Position numbers and translations under genes: made by a program
Assembly (NCBI RefSeq): GCF_016924655.1
Contig: NZ_JAFFJU010000002.1
Coordinates: 930,001-994,000, forward strand
DNA length: 64,000 nucleotides
Reading direction: 5' to 3'
Source of the DNA: Sphingomonas arenae
GTDB taxonomy: Bacteria > Pseudomonadota > Alphaproteobacteria > Sphingomonadales > Sphingomonadaceae
The notes under the pieces: generated by a model
Seen by the model: the letters and a program-made list of their open reading frames with translations, nothing else
Databases searched by the model: none
What the model was told of the DNA's origin: nothing
Shown: piece after piece, positions 20,492 through 28,072 of the stretch
Numbering within the stretch: position 1 is the stretch's first letter
Layout of the letters: each line of letters starts with the position of its first letter

Positions 20492-20512
20492 GAGCTTGTC
20501 TTGAACAAGCTC
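20492..20512. repeat. Short palindrome upstream of the ABC exporter operon
   Basis: GAGCTTGT and ACAAGCTC form a perfect 8-bp stem with a 5-base loop. It is a fragment of the intergenic repeat family, 14 bases before the ATPase start. Confidence 0.5.
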
Positions 20513-20526
20513 GACAAGGCCTGAAG

Positions 20527-21486
20527 GTGAGGACGTTGCTCCAGCAAGTTCAGCATAGCGGCGAGTTCGCCATCGAAGCCGATGACCTGGTCAAGGACTT
20601 CGGCGACAAGCGGGCGGTCGACGGCGTATCGCTGCGGGTGCCCACCGGCACCATTTACGGTATCCTTGGCCCAAACGGCGCGGGCAAGACGACGACACTT
20701 CGCATGCTGCTCGGGATCATCGATCCGTCGTTGGGCACCCGGACCTTGCTTGGACACGGCCGTCCCCTCGATGCCGCCGCGGAGGTGGGTTATCTCCCCG
20801 AAGAGCGGGGCCTCTATCCCGCGATGACCTGCCGCGAAGCCATTGCCTTCATGGGCGCGCTGCGTGGCCTCCCAATCAAGGAGGGTCGTCGGCGGGCCAC
20901 CGAGATGCTGGGGGAACGCGGGCTCGCCGACTGGACGAACAAGCCTATCCGAACCCTTTCCAAGGGCATGGCGCAGACTGTGCAATTGCTGGGAACGCTG
21001 GTCCACCACCCACGCCTGATCGTCCTCGATGAGCCGTTCTCCGGGTTGGACGCCATCAACCAGGAAAAGTTGGAGGCCCTCATCCGGCAGCAGGCGGATA
21101 ATGGCGCCACCATCATCTTTTCCACTCACGTGATCGCCCACGCCGAGCGGCTGTGCGAGCGCATCGCGATCATCGCGGCCGGCAAGGTGGCGTTCGAAGG
21201 CGCGGTTGACGAGGCGCGTAGCCGATTGCGGCCGATCGTGCATCTGCGCACGCGTTCCAATGATGGCTCGTGGCGTGCCGCGCTTCCGCCCGACGCTCGC
21301 CAGACCGGGTCGGACTGGACGTTCGAACTTCCCTCCTCGGGGCCGGAGCCGTTGCTCCGCGCTTTGATCGATGGCGGGGCCGGCATCGAGACGCTCTCGA
21401 TCGAGCGGCCGGGACTGCATGACGCGTTCGTCGCCATCGCCGGAGAAAGTGCCGCCCGCGAGATGAATGGGGAGCAACCGGAATGA
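20527..21486 (+). CDS. ABC exporter ATP-binding protein (NatA-like)
   Basis: A 319-residue ATPase. Seen: Walker A GPNGAGKTT, signature LSKGMAQ (a common variant in this branch) and Walker B LIVLDEPFSGLD, then a C-terminal extension of about 90 residues as in NatA/CcmA-type exporters. No ATG precedes the domain. The start is GTG at 20527, or perhaps TTG at 20536, which has GGTGAGGA upstream. It overlaps the permease gene by ATGA, so the two form one transporter. The substrate is unknown. Confidence 0.9.
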   Translation: MRTLLQQVQHSGEFAIEADDLVKDFGDKRAVDGVSLRVPTGTIYGILGPNGAGKTTTLRMLLGIIDPSLGTRTLLGHGRPLDAAAEVGYLPEERGLYPAMTCREAIAFMGALRGLPIKEGRRRATEMLGERGLADWTNKPIRTLSKGMAQTVQLLGTLVHHPRLIVLDEPFSGLDAINQEKLEALIRQQADNGATIIFSTHVIAHAERLCERIAIIAAGKVAFEGAVDEARSRLRPIVHLRTRSNDGSWRAALPPDARQTGSDWTFELPSSGPEPLLRALIDGGAGIETLSIERPGLHDAFVAIAGESAAREMNGEQPE

Positions 21487-22688
21487 CCGCCCGCCACCTC
21501 ATCAGCTCCGCCTTCGTGATCGGCCGCCGCGACTTCACCGCGACAGTATTCTCGAAATCGTTCCTCTTCTTCCTGCTAGGACCACTGTTCCCGCTGCTGG
21601 TGGGCATATTGTTCGGCGGGATCGGCGCCAGTGTAGCCAACGACGCAGAGCGCCCCCTCGTCGCGGTGCTGGCTCCGTCGGCAGATTATGCGCGTCTCCA
21701 GATCGCGCATGATCAGGTCGCCAAGGCCGTGGACGGCAGCATCATCCGGCTGCAGCACGTCGCTCCCAAGTCCGACCTGGCAACCCAACGCAAGGCCCTG
21801 CTCGAAGCGCGAGAGACACCCGCGCGCGCGGTGCTGGAGTCGCCCTTCGGCTCGCCCCGGCTCACCGGCTCGATCCAGCCGGACGGCTCGATCGCAGGCC
21901 AGGTGCAGTTAATCCTCGCGCAAGCCCGGGCGGACAGCGCCCCTGCCCTTGCCGTGACGCGCATCGAGACGGAAGGCAGGACCACCGCGTCCGAACGAGT
22001 CCTCGTCGCACGGGCGGGCCAGGCTTTGCTGTTCCTGCTGACCTTGCTGCTCGCCGGCATGCTGCTCTCCCAGCTCATCGAGGAGAAATCGAACAAGGTG
22101 ATCGAGGTGCTCGCCGCGGCGGTACCCGTCGATGCCATTTTCCTTGGCAAGCTGTTCGCGATGCTGGCCATGTCGCTGCTGGGGATCACGGTCTGGGCGT
22201 CCGCGGCGGTGGCCGGCATCGCGCTCCTGCTGCCGGGCGCACCCGGGAGCCTCCCGGAGCCGGCGCTCGGCTGGCCGGCCTTCGCGGCACTCTGCGCGAT
22301 CTACTTCGCGATGAGCTACCTGCTGATCGGATCCGCGTTTCTGGGGATCGGCGCCCAGGCTTCCACCGTGCGGCAGGTGCAGACCCTGTCCATGCCGATC
22401 ACGATGGCGCAGGTCGTAATCTTCGCCATTGCTTCGGCAGCCGCGGGCAATTTGAACGGCACCACCGGCCTCATCGCCGCAGTCTTTCCGCTCAGCTCAC
22501 CGTTCGCGATGGTCGCGCGTGCGGCAGAGAGCGATGCATGGTGGCCTCACCTGCTGGCGCTGGCCTGGCAGTTGCTCTGGGTGGCCCTGATCCTGCGCCT
22601 TGCAGCACGCTTCTTCCGGCGCTCCGTGCTGAAAAGCGGCCCTGCAGGGCGGCCGTGGTTCCGTCGCCGTTCAGCCGCTGCGGTCTAG
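21483..22688 (+). CDS. ABC exporter permease (NatB-like)
   Basis: A 401-residue integral membrane protein. The first helix (LFFLLGPLFPLLVGILFGG) is followed by a large extracytoplasmic domain of about 140 residues, then five or six helices. EEKSNKVIEVLAAAVPVDAIFLGKL is the conserved coupling helix of ABC-2 permeases. It starts inside the ATPase gene (ATGA). Nine bases after its stop begins an exported MsrB gene, so the three genes probably share a transcript. Confidence 0.88.
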   Translation: MTARHLISSAFVIGRRDFTATVFSKSFLFFLLGPLFPLLVGILFGGIGASVANDAERPLVAVLAPSADYARLQIAHDQVAKAVDGSIIRLQHVAPKSDLATQRKALLEARETPARAVLESPFGSPRLTGSIQPDGSIAGQVQLILAQARADSAPALAVTRIETEGRTTASERVLVARAGQALLFLLTLLLAGMLLSQLIEEKSNKVIEVLAAAVPVDAIFLGKLFAMLAMSLLGITVWASAAVAGIALLLPGAPGSLPEPALGWPAFAALCAIYFAMSYLLIGSAFLGIGAQASTVRQVQTLSMPITMAQVVIFAIASAAAGNLNGTTGLIAAVFPLSSPFAMVARAAESDAWWPHLLALAWQLLWVALILRLAARFFRRSVLKSGPAGRPWFRRRSAAAV

Positions 22689-22697
22689 CGCGACGTC

Positions 22698-23186
22698 ATG
22701 CAACTCGATCGCCGCGCTGTCCTTGGTCTCGGCGGAGTGGGGCTCGCCGCGGTAGTGCTCGGCACGGGAACGAGCGGCGCAGAGGCGCGCTACCCGTTCC
22801 AGCTATCGGATGCCGAGTGGCGCCGCCGACTCTCTCCCGAGGCTTATCGCATCCTCCGCAAGGCAGGCACCGAGCGGCCCGGCTCCAGTTCCCTGGACCA
22901 CGAGAGGCGCCGGGGAACGTTTGTCTGCGCAGGATGCGGCAATCCGCTTTTCTCTTCGGCCGACAAGTTCGACAGCGGCACTGGCTGGCCGAGCTTCACT
23001 CGTGCCCTGCCTAGACGCGCCGTGACGCGGCCTGACCGCAGCATTCCCGTCATGCCTCGTACCGAGTGTCTCTGCGCCCGATGTGGCGGTCACCTGGGCC
23101 ATGTGTTCGACGACGGACCGCGCCCTACCGGTCACCGCTGGTGCATCAACGGGGTAGCGCTCCGCTTCACCCCGGCGCAAGGCTGA
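22698..23186 (+). CDS. msrB: Exported methionine-R-sulfoxide reductase (Tat signal, zinc type)
   Basis: A 162-residue protein with the N terminus MQLDRRAVLGLGG, a twin-arginine-type signal with a hydrophobic stretch and an AEA cleavage region, so it should act in the periplasm. The MsrB domain has both zinc pairs (CAGC and CARC) and the catalytic Cys in RWCINGVALRF. The resolving Cys is replaced (SGTGWPSF). This is the opposite cysteine set from the cytosolic MsrB at 2910. It follows the ABC exporter by nine bases. Its stop abuts the stop of the next, convergent gene. Confidence 0.9.
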   Translation: MQLDRRAVLGLGGVGLAAVVLGTGTSGAEARYPFQLSDAEWRRRLSPEAYRILRKAGTERPGSSSLDHERRRGTFVCAGCGNPLFSSADKFDSGTGWPSFTRALPRRAVTRPDRSIPVMPRTECLCARCGGHLGHVFDDGPRPTGHRWCINGVALRFTPAQG

Positions 23187-23927
23187 TCAGCCGGTCGCCT
23201 CTCGCGCCATCTCGGTCAGCCTGGCCATGAGTGCGCGGTGCGGAAACGGACCGTGGCTGATCCGCGCCACTCCGGCCTGAGCCCAGACGGACTTCTCCGG
23301 AGCGCCCGGAAAGGCGATCACGTTCAGCGGCAGCGGGACCTCACGAACCACCCGCTCGATCTGCGCCGGGTCCGACAATCGGGGCACGAAGAAGCCGCTC
23401 GCACCGGCACCGGCGAAAGCCTTGCCGCGCTCCACGACCTGGTCGATCAGCGCGTCGTCATGCTGCTTGCTCTTGAGCAGCAGATCCGTGCGCGCATTGA
23501 TGAAGAAGTCGCTCCCGACCGCGTCCCGGATCGCCCGGATGCGCCGAAACTGCAGCTCCAGCGGATGCAGCCCATCGCCGCCGACGACCTGGTCTTCGAA
23601 GTTGCACCCGACCGCGCCTGTTTCCTGGAGATCCCTGACGTTGGTCGCTCCCTGGTCCGGGTCGGCGGAATAGGCGCCTTCGAAGTCGACCGTCAGCGGA
23701 AGGTCGACGACCGCCATGATCCGGCGAGCATTGTCGAAGACGTAAGCGAGCGGCACCTTGTGTCCGTCGCCATATCCTGCCGCGTCTCCCACGGGATGAC
23801 TGCCCGTCGCGAGCGCCTTCGCTCCTGCAGCGGCGACCGCAAGCGCACTGCCCGGATCCCAGATGTTGTAGAGGACGACCGGGTCACCGGGCACGTGCAG
23901 GTCGGCAAAGGTCTGGAATGCGCTCAT
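23187..23927 (-). CDS. Isocitrate lyase / PEP mutase-like protein
   Basis: A 246-residue TIM-barrel protein of the isocitrate lyase/phosphoenolpyruvate mutase superfamily. Seen: YNIWDPGSALAVAAAGAKAL, LPLTVDFEGAYS with the Mg-binding Asp, GCNFEDQV, and FFINARTDLLL. The KKCGH loop of true isocitrate lyase is absent and the length is short, so it is neither ICL nor classical methylisocitrate lyase. It probably cleaves or rearranges a carbon-carbon or phosphorus-carbon bond of an unknown oxo-acid. It lies four bases after the response regulator gene. Confidence 0.8.
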   Translation of the reverse strand: MSAFQTFADLHVPGDPVVLYNIWDPGSALAVAAAGAKALATGSHPVGDAAGYGDGHKVPLAYVFDNARRIMAVVDLPLTVDFEGAYSADPDQGATNVRDLQETGAVGCNFEDQVVGGDGLHPLELQFRRIRAIRDAVGSDFFINARTDLLLKSKQHDDALIDQVVERGKAFAGAGASGFFVPRLSDPAQIERVVREVPLPLNVIAFPGAPEKSVWAQAGVARISHGPFPHRALMARLTEMAREATG

Positions 23928-23931
23928 TGGT

Positions 23932-24735
23932 CTAATGCACGAATCGCGCGACGACGTCGCGGTAGGACCGACTGACCTTCACCTGCGCGCCCGAATTGAG
24001 CACCAGGAAGCATTCGCCGTTGGTGTGCGGCTTTACCTGCCGGACCAGATCGAGATTGACGATGGTAGACCGATGCACCCGCTGAAACCGGCGTGGGTCG
24101 AGACGCTTCTCGAGATCCTTCATTGTCTCGCGCAGGATCAGCGTGTTGTCGCCGGTCTGGATGCACATGTAGTCGCCGGCCGCATCGATCCGCTCGATCG
24201 TATCTACATCGACCCGGAAGATTTGTCCCTGGTCCTTGATGTTGATCATCTTCTCGAAGCGATTGGACGCGGGTGCATCCGGGCTGCCCTCGGCCAGTTC
24301 CTCCGCCGCCTCGGGCGCATGTTCCGCCAGCACTTCCTTCAGCCGCTCCGCCTCACCCACGCCACGCTTCTCGGCAAGGCGCTGGCGCACCCGTTCCATG
24401 GTCGCGGCGAGCCGGTCCTCGTCCACCGGCTTCATGAGATAGTCCACGGCCTGCGCCTCGAACGCCTTCAGCGCATGCTCGCCATAAGCCGTGACGAACA
24501 CGAACAGCGGCGGCTCCAGCTCCATCAGGCCCTGGATGACGGAAAATCCGTCGAACCCGGGCATCTGAATGTCGAGAAATACGAGATCGGGCTTGTGGGT
24601 CTTGATCGCGCGAATGGCCTCGCGCCCGTTGCTGGCCGTCGCAACGACCTCGACGTCCTCGTGCGCTTCGAGGCGCAGGCGCAGCCCCTGCGTCGCGAGA
24701 GGCTCGTCATCGACCAGGATGGTCCGAATGCTCAT
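23932..24735 (-). CDS. LytTR-type response regulator
   Basis: A 267-residue regulator. The receiver domain (residues 1-120) has the acidic pair in LVDDEP, phospho-acceptor Asp near residue 55 (VFLDIQMPG), T in FVTAY and K in LMKPV. A linker rich in Ala/Glu leads to a LytTR DNA-binding domain (residues about 165-265: IDAAGDYMCIQTGDNTLILR, RRFQRVHRSTIVNL). The partner histidine kinase lies directly upstream, 27 bases away. Target promoters are unknown; the divergent M1 peptidase gene is a possible one. Confidence 0.92.
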   Translation of the reverse strand: MSIRTILVDDEPLATQGLRLRLEAHEDVEVVATASNGREAIRAIKTHKPDLVFLDIQMPGFDGFSVIQGLMELEPPLFVFVTAYGEHALKAFEAQAVDYLMKPVDEDRLAATMERVRQRLAEKRGVGEAERLKEVLAEHAPEAAEELAEGSPDAPASNRFEKMINIKDQGQIFRVDVDTIERIDAAGDYMCIQTGDNTLILRETMKDLEKRLDPRRFQRVHRSTIVNLDLVRQVKPHTNGECFLVLNSGAQVKVSRSYRDVVARFVH

Positions 24736-24762
24736 TCTAGGTTCCTAAAGCTGATCCGCCCA

Positions 24763-25935
24763 TCATCCGGCAATCGGCCGGGCATCGAGCGGAATGTCGA
24801 CAAGTACGCTGAACCCCCCATGTTCGTTCGTTCTGGTCGTGAAACTATGGTCCTGGCCATAGGCTTGCGCCAGACGGTCCTTGGTGTTCGCCAGGCCGAC
24901 GCCGGTGGACGGCATCGCGACCCATCCATCGCCGCCGCCGCTCCCGTTGTCGGCGACTTCGATCCGGACCATGTCGCCGAACCGGCTCGCATTGATCCAG
25001 ATGTCGGCCCCGCTTTCACTCGGGGTGACGGCATATTTGATTGCGTTCTCGATCAACGGTTGAAGGAGGAGGCTGGGCAGCCGAACGCCGATCGTCGCAG
25101 GATCGATCCGGAAGTGCGGGCGAAGCCGATCCTCGAACCGCATCTTCTCGATCTCGAGGTATAGCTTCAGAGTCTCCACCTCCTGAGCCAGCGTGACCTG
25201 CGCGCTGGGCTCGTTGACCAGCGTGTAGCGCAGGAACGACGACAGCCGCGCCAGCATGGCGTTGGCCCGCTCCGTCTGCTTCAGCAGCACCAGCGTGCTG
25301 ATCGAATTCAGCGTGTTGAACAGGAAGTGCGGGTTCAGCTGATAGCGCAGCATGGCCAGCTGAGCGGTGGAGGCCTGGTTCTCCAGCTTGGACCTTTGAT
25401 CGATCTCCTCTTCCAGAAGCAGGTAGTAGTTGATCCCATAATAAAGCGCCGACCAGGCCGCGAGCAGCGCGAAGTTCAGCAGGATCGCGCCGAGATACTT
25501 CACCCCCACGGGCCGGGAGCCCGGATCCACAAAGGTCGAATGGCTCCACGTTTCGATGATGGAGAAGGCGGCCGACGCCAGCACCACGGCTGCCAGGCTG
25601 AGGATCACGGTGTAGATCGCCCGCATCGTGATCAGCCGCCGAAACAGCGAGCCCATCAGCAGGGTCAGCGAATATCCCGTGGCGGTCAGCAACAAAGCAT
25701 GGACCACGAACATCGCGCCCATCGCATTGGCGACCCCGCCAAGGGTCCGGAGCACGAAGTAACCCGTCCATCCGGCGGACTGGAGGACCCAGAAGGCGCG
25801 GTTCTTGTCAGCGAAGAAGGGAACGTCGAGTCCCACGGTGCGGGCGATCGGGCCCGACCGCGGTTCAAGTGCGCGCGGGCGGCGGCTACTCGACGTGGTC
25901 GGCGGCGGCATCACCGTTGCGCTATCGGTGGCCAT
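24763..25935 (-). CDS. LytS-like sensor histidine kinase
   Basis: A 390-residue membrane kinase. Four membrane segments occupy residues about 45-180. A His_kinase domain follows with QLNPHFLFNTLNSI, where the His is the phosphorylation site. The ATPase part shows LLQPLIENAIKYAV (N box) and VADNGSGGG...GVGLANTKDRL (G box). It has no periplasmic sensor domain, so it likely senses within the membrane. It forms a two-component system with the LytTR regulator that follows. Confidence 0.92.
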   Translation of the reverse strand: MATDSATVMPPPTTSSSRRPRALEPRSGPIARTVGLDVPFFADKNRAFWVLQSAGWTGYFVLRTLGGVANAMGAMFVVHALLLTATGYSLTLLMGSLFRRLITMRAIYTVILSLAAVVLASAAFSIIETWSHSTFVDPGSRPVGVKYLGAILLNFALLAAWSALYYGINYYLLLEEEIDQRSKLENQASTAQLAMLRYQLNPHFLFNTLNSISTLVLLKQTERANAMLARLSSFLRYTLVNEPSAQVTLAQEVETLKLYLEIEKMRFEDRLRPHFRIDPATIGVRLPSLLLQPLIENAIKYAVTPSESGADIWINASRFGDMVRIEVADNGSGGGDGWVAMPSTGVGLANTKDRLAQAYGQDHSFTTRTNEHGGFSVLVDIPLDARPIAG

Positions 25936-26079
25936 GGTCTCTTCCGGCCCGGAACAAAGGCATGGAGCCGATATAAGGTGCTCTCTTGCGTAAAGCGAGG
26001 CGGAGGTTAGTTCCCCGCTGCAATGACCGGTTCACCCATTGTGTTGCACAGCCCACAGCCGCGCGTTCCAGGAGCCTCC

Positions 26080-27987
26080 ATGACCCGACCCCGCCTCGCT
26101 GCCGCAATCGTGGCCCTGATGCTCTCCGCCTGCCAGACGGCAGCCGTTGCTCCTCCCGGAGCCACGAGCGAGCTCCAGGTTGCTCAGGTCCTGGCGACGG
26201 CGGACGCCGCTGACCCGCATAGCTTTGCCCGTCCGCTCGAAGCGCGCGTTGCCAACGTGGCCTTGGACCTCACGGTCGACTTCGCCGCCAAGCGGGTTGG
26301 CGGAACGGCGACCCTCGACATCGAGCGTCGTCCGGACGCGCGCGAGATCGTGCTGGACAGCAAGGGCTATGAGGTCAGCCGTGTCACCGACAGCAGCGGC
26401 CGGCCGCTCGATTACCGCTTCGGTGCCCGCGACGAGAACCTTGGCTCACCGTTCATCATCCAGCTTCGGCCCGACACGAAGCGGCTGGTGATCACCTACA
26501 CCAGCGCACCAGACGCCGAAGCGCTGCAATGGCTCACGCCCGCGCAGACGGCCGGCAAGCAGCAGCCGTTCCTGTTCAGCCAAGGCCAGTCCATCTTCAA
26601 CCGCAGCTGGATCCCGACCCAGGACTCGCCCGGCATCCGCCAGACCTGGGAAGCGCGGATCACCGTGCCCGCACAGCTGACCGCCGTCATGAGCGCACCA
26701 GCGGCAGCCGATCCGGTGACGCAGGGAAGCGCGCGCACTTTCACCTACCGGATGCCGCACCCGGTTGCTCCTTATCTGATCGCCATCGCCGTGGGCGACC
26801 TCAAGTTCCAGCCGCTCGGGCCTCGGACCGGCGTCTGGGCCGAGCCAGCGACCCTGCCAGCAGCCGCCCGCGAGCTGGAAGACACCGAGAAGATGGTGAC
26901 GGCTGCCGAACAGCTGTTCGGCCCCTATCGCTGGGGCCGCTACGACATGATCGTCCTGCCGCCCTCCTTCCCGTTTGGGGGCATGGAGAACCCCACGCTG
27001 ACGTTCCTGACGCCCACCTTCATCGCGGGGGACAAGAGCCTCGTCAGCCTCATCGCGCATGAGCTCGCGCACAGCTGGAGCGGCAATCTCGCGACCAACG
27101 CCACCTGGGCCGACTTCTGGCTCAACGAGGGCACCACGACCTATGCCGAGCGGCGGATCGTCGAAGCGATCTACGGCGAGAAGGTGGCGCGTCAGCAGGT
27201 CGCCCTCGGAATCGACGCCATGAACAAGGCGATCGAGGACAATGGGGGAGCGGCCGGCGCCGACACCCGCCTCGCGGTCGATCTAAAGGGGCGCCACCCG
27301 GATGATGGCCTCACCGACATTGCCTATGAGAAAGGCGCCGCCTTCCTGCGCATGATTGAAGCCAATGTAGGCCGGGAGCGCTTCGACGCGTTCCTGCGCG
27401 GCTGGTTCGACCGGCATGCGTTCCAGCCGGTGACTTCCGCCATGTTCCTTGCCGACGTGCGCCAGTATCTCGTCAAGGGAGATCAGGCCCTAGAGGCGAG
27501 GCTGCAGCTTGAGCGCTGGGTCTATCAGCCTGGCATCCCGTCCAACACCATCCCTGCCGATCCGCAGGCGTTTACCGACGTGGACGCGGCGGTGGCGCGC
27601 GCCGCAACCGGGAGCTTGCCCACCGACCTGTGGCCGGGCTGGACCACGGACGAGCGGCTGCGGTTCCTCAATCGCCTCCCCCGCAAGCAGGAAAAGGCTC
27701 AGCTCGACCGCCTGAATCAGGCATTCGGATTGAACGACATCGGCAATCAGGAGGTGCTGTTCGCCTGGCTCGATCTGGCCGTCGCCAACCGCTACGACCC
27801 CGCGGTCCCTTCACTGGAGCGCTTCCTGACCAGCCAGGGGCGGCGCAAGTTCGTGCGGCCGCTGCTGAAGGCGCTCGCCAGTGACCAGCGATGGGGTCGG
27901 CCGATTGCAGCTCGCATCTACCCGAGGGCGCGGCCGATCTACCACCCGATGGTGACCCAGGAACTCGACCAGCTCGGCCTTCGGTGA
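26080..27987 (+). CDS. M1-family metallopeptidase, lipoprotein
   Basis: A 635-residue zinc aminopeptidase of the leukotriene A4 hydrolase-like branch. The ATG at 26080 follows CCAGGAG and starts a signal peptide with lipobox LSAC, so the mature enzyme is lipid-anchored. Catalytic motifs are GGMENPTLTF and HELAHSW with the second Glu ligand in LNEGTTTYAERR. A C-terminal helical repeat domain fits the LTA4H C terminus. It removes N-terminal residues from peptides, probably in the periplasm. It diverges from the LytS gene. Confidence 0.92.
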   Translation: MTRPRLAAAIVALMLSACQTAAVAPPGATSELQVAQVLATADAADPHSFARPLEARVANVALDLTVDFAAKRVGGTATLDIERRPDAREIVLDSKGYEVSRVTDSSGRPLDYRFGARDENLGSPFIIQLRPDTKRLVITYTSAPDAEALQWLTPAQTAGKQQPFLFSQGQSIFNRSWIPTQDSPGIRQTWEARITVPAQLTAVMSAPAAADPVTQGSARTFTYRMPHPVAPYLIAIAVGDLKFQPLGPRTGVWAEPATLPAAARELEDTEKMVTAAEQLFGPYRWGRYDMIVLPPSFPFGGMENPTLTFLTPTFIAGDKSLVSLIAHELAHSWSGNLATNATWADFWLNEGTTTYAERRIVEAIYGEKVARQQVALGIDAMNKAIEDNGGAAGADTRLAVDLKGRHPDDGLTDIAYEKGAAFLRMIEANVGRERFDAFLRGWFDRHAFQPVTSAMFLADVRQYLVKGDQALEARLQLERWVYQPGIPSNTIPADPQAFTDVDAAVARAATGSLPTDLWPGWTTDERLRFLNRLPRKQEKAQLDRLNQAFGLNDIGNQEVLFAWLDLAVANRYDPAVPSLERFLTSQGRRKFVRPLLKALASDQRWGRPIAARIYPRARPIYHPMVTQELDQLGLR

Positions 27988-28072
27988 AATCCGGTCCGGA
28001 GGGCCTGGTTCTTTAACTCGCCCTCAACCCTCTTTCGCTACCCCGACGAAGTTACGGGAGAGCGTTGAGCGG

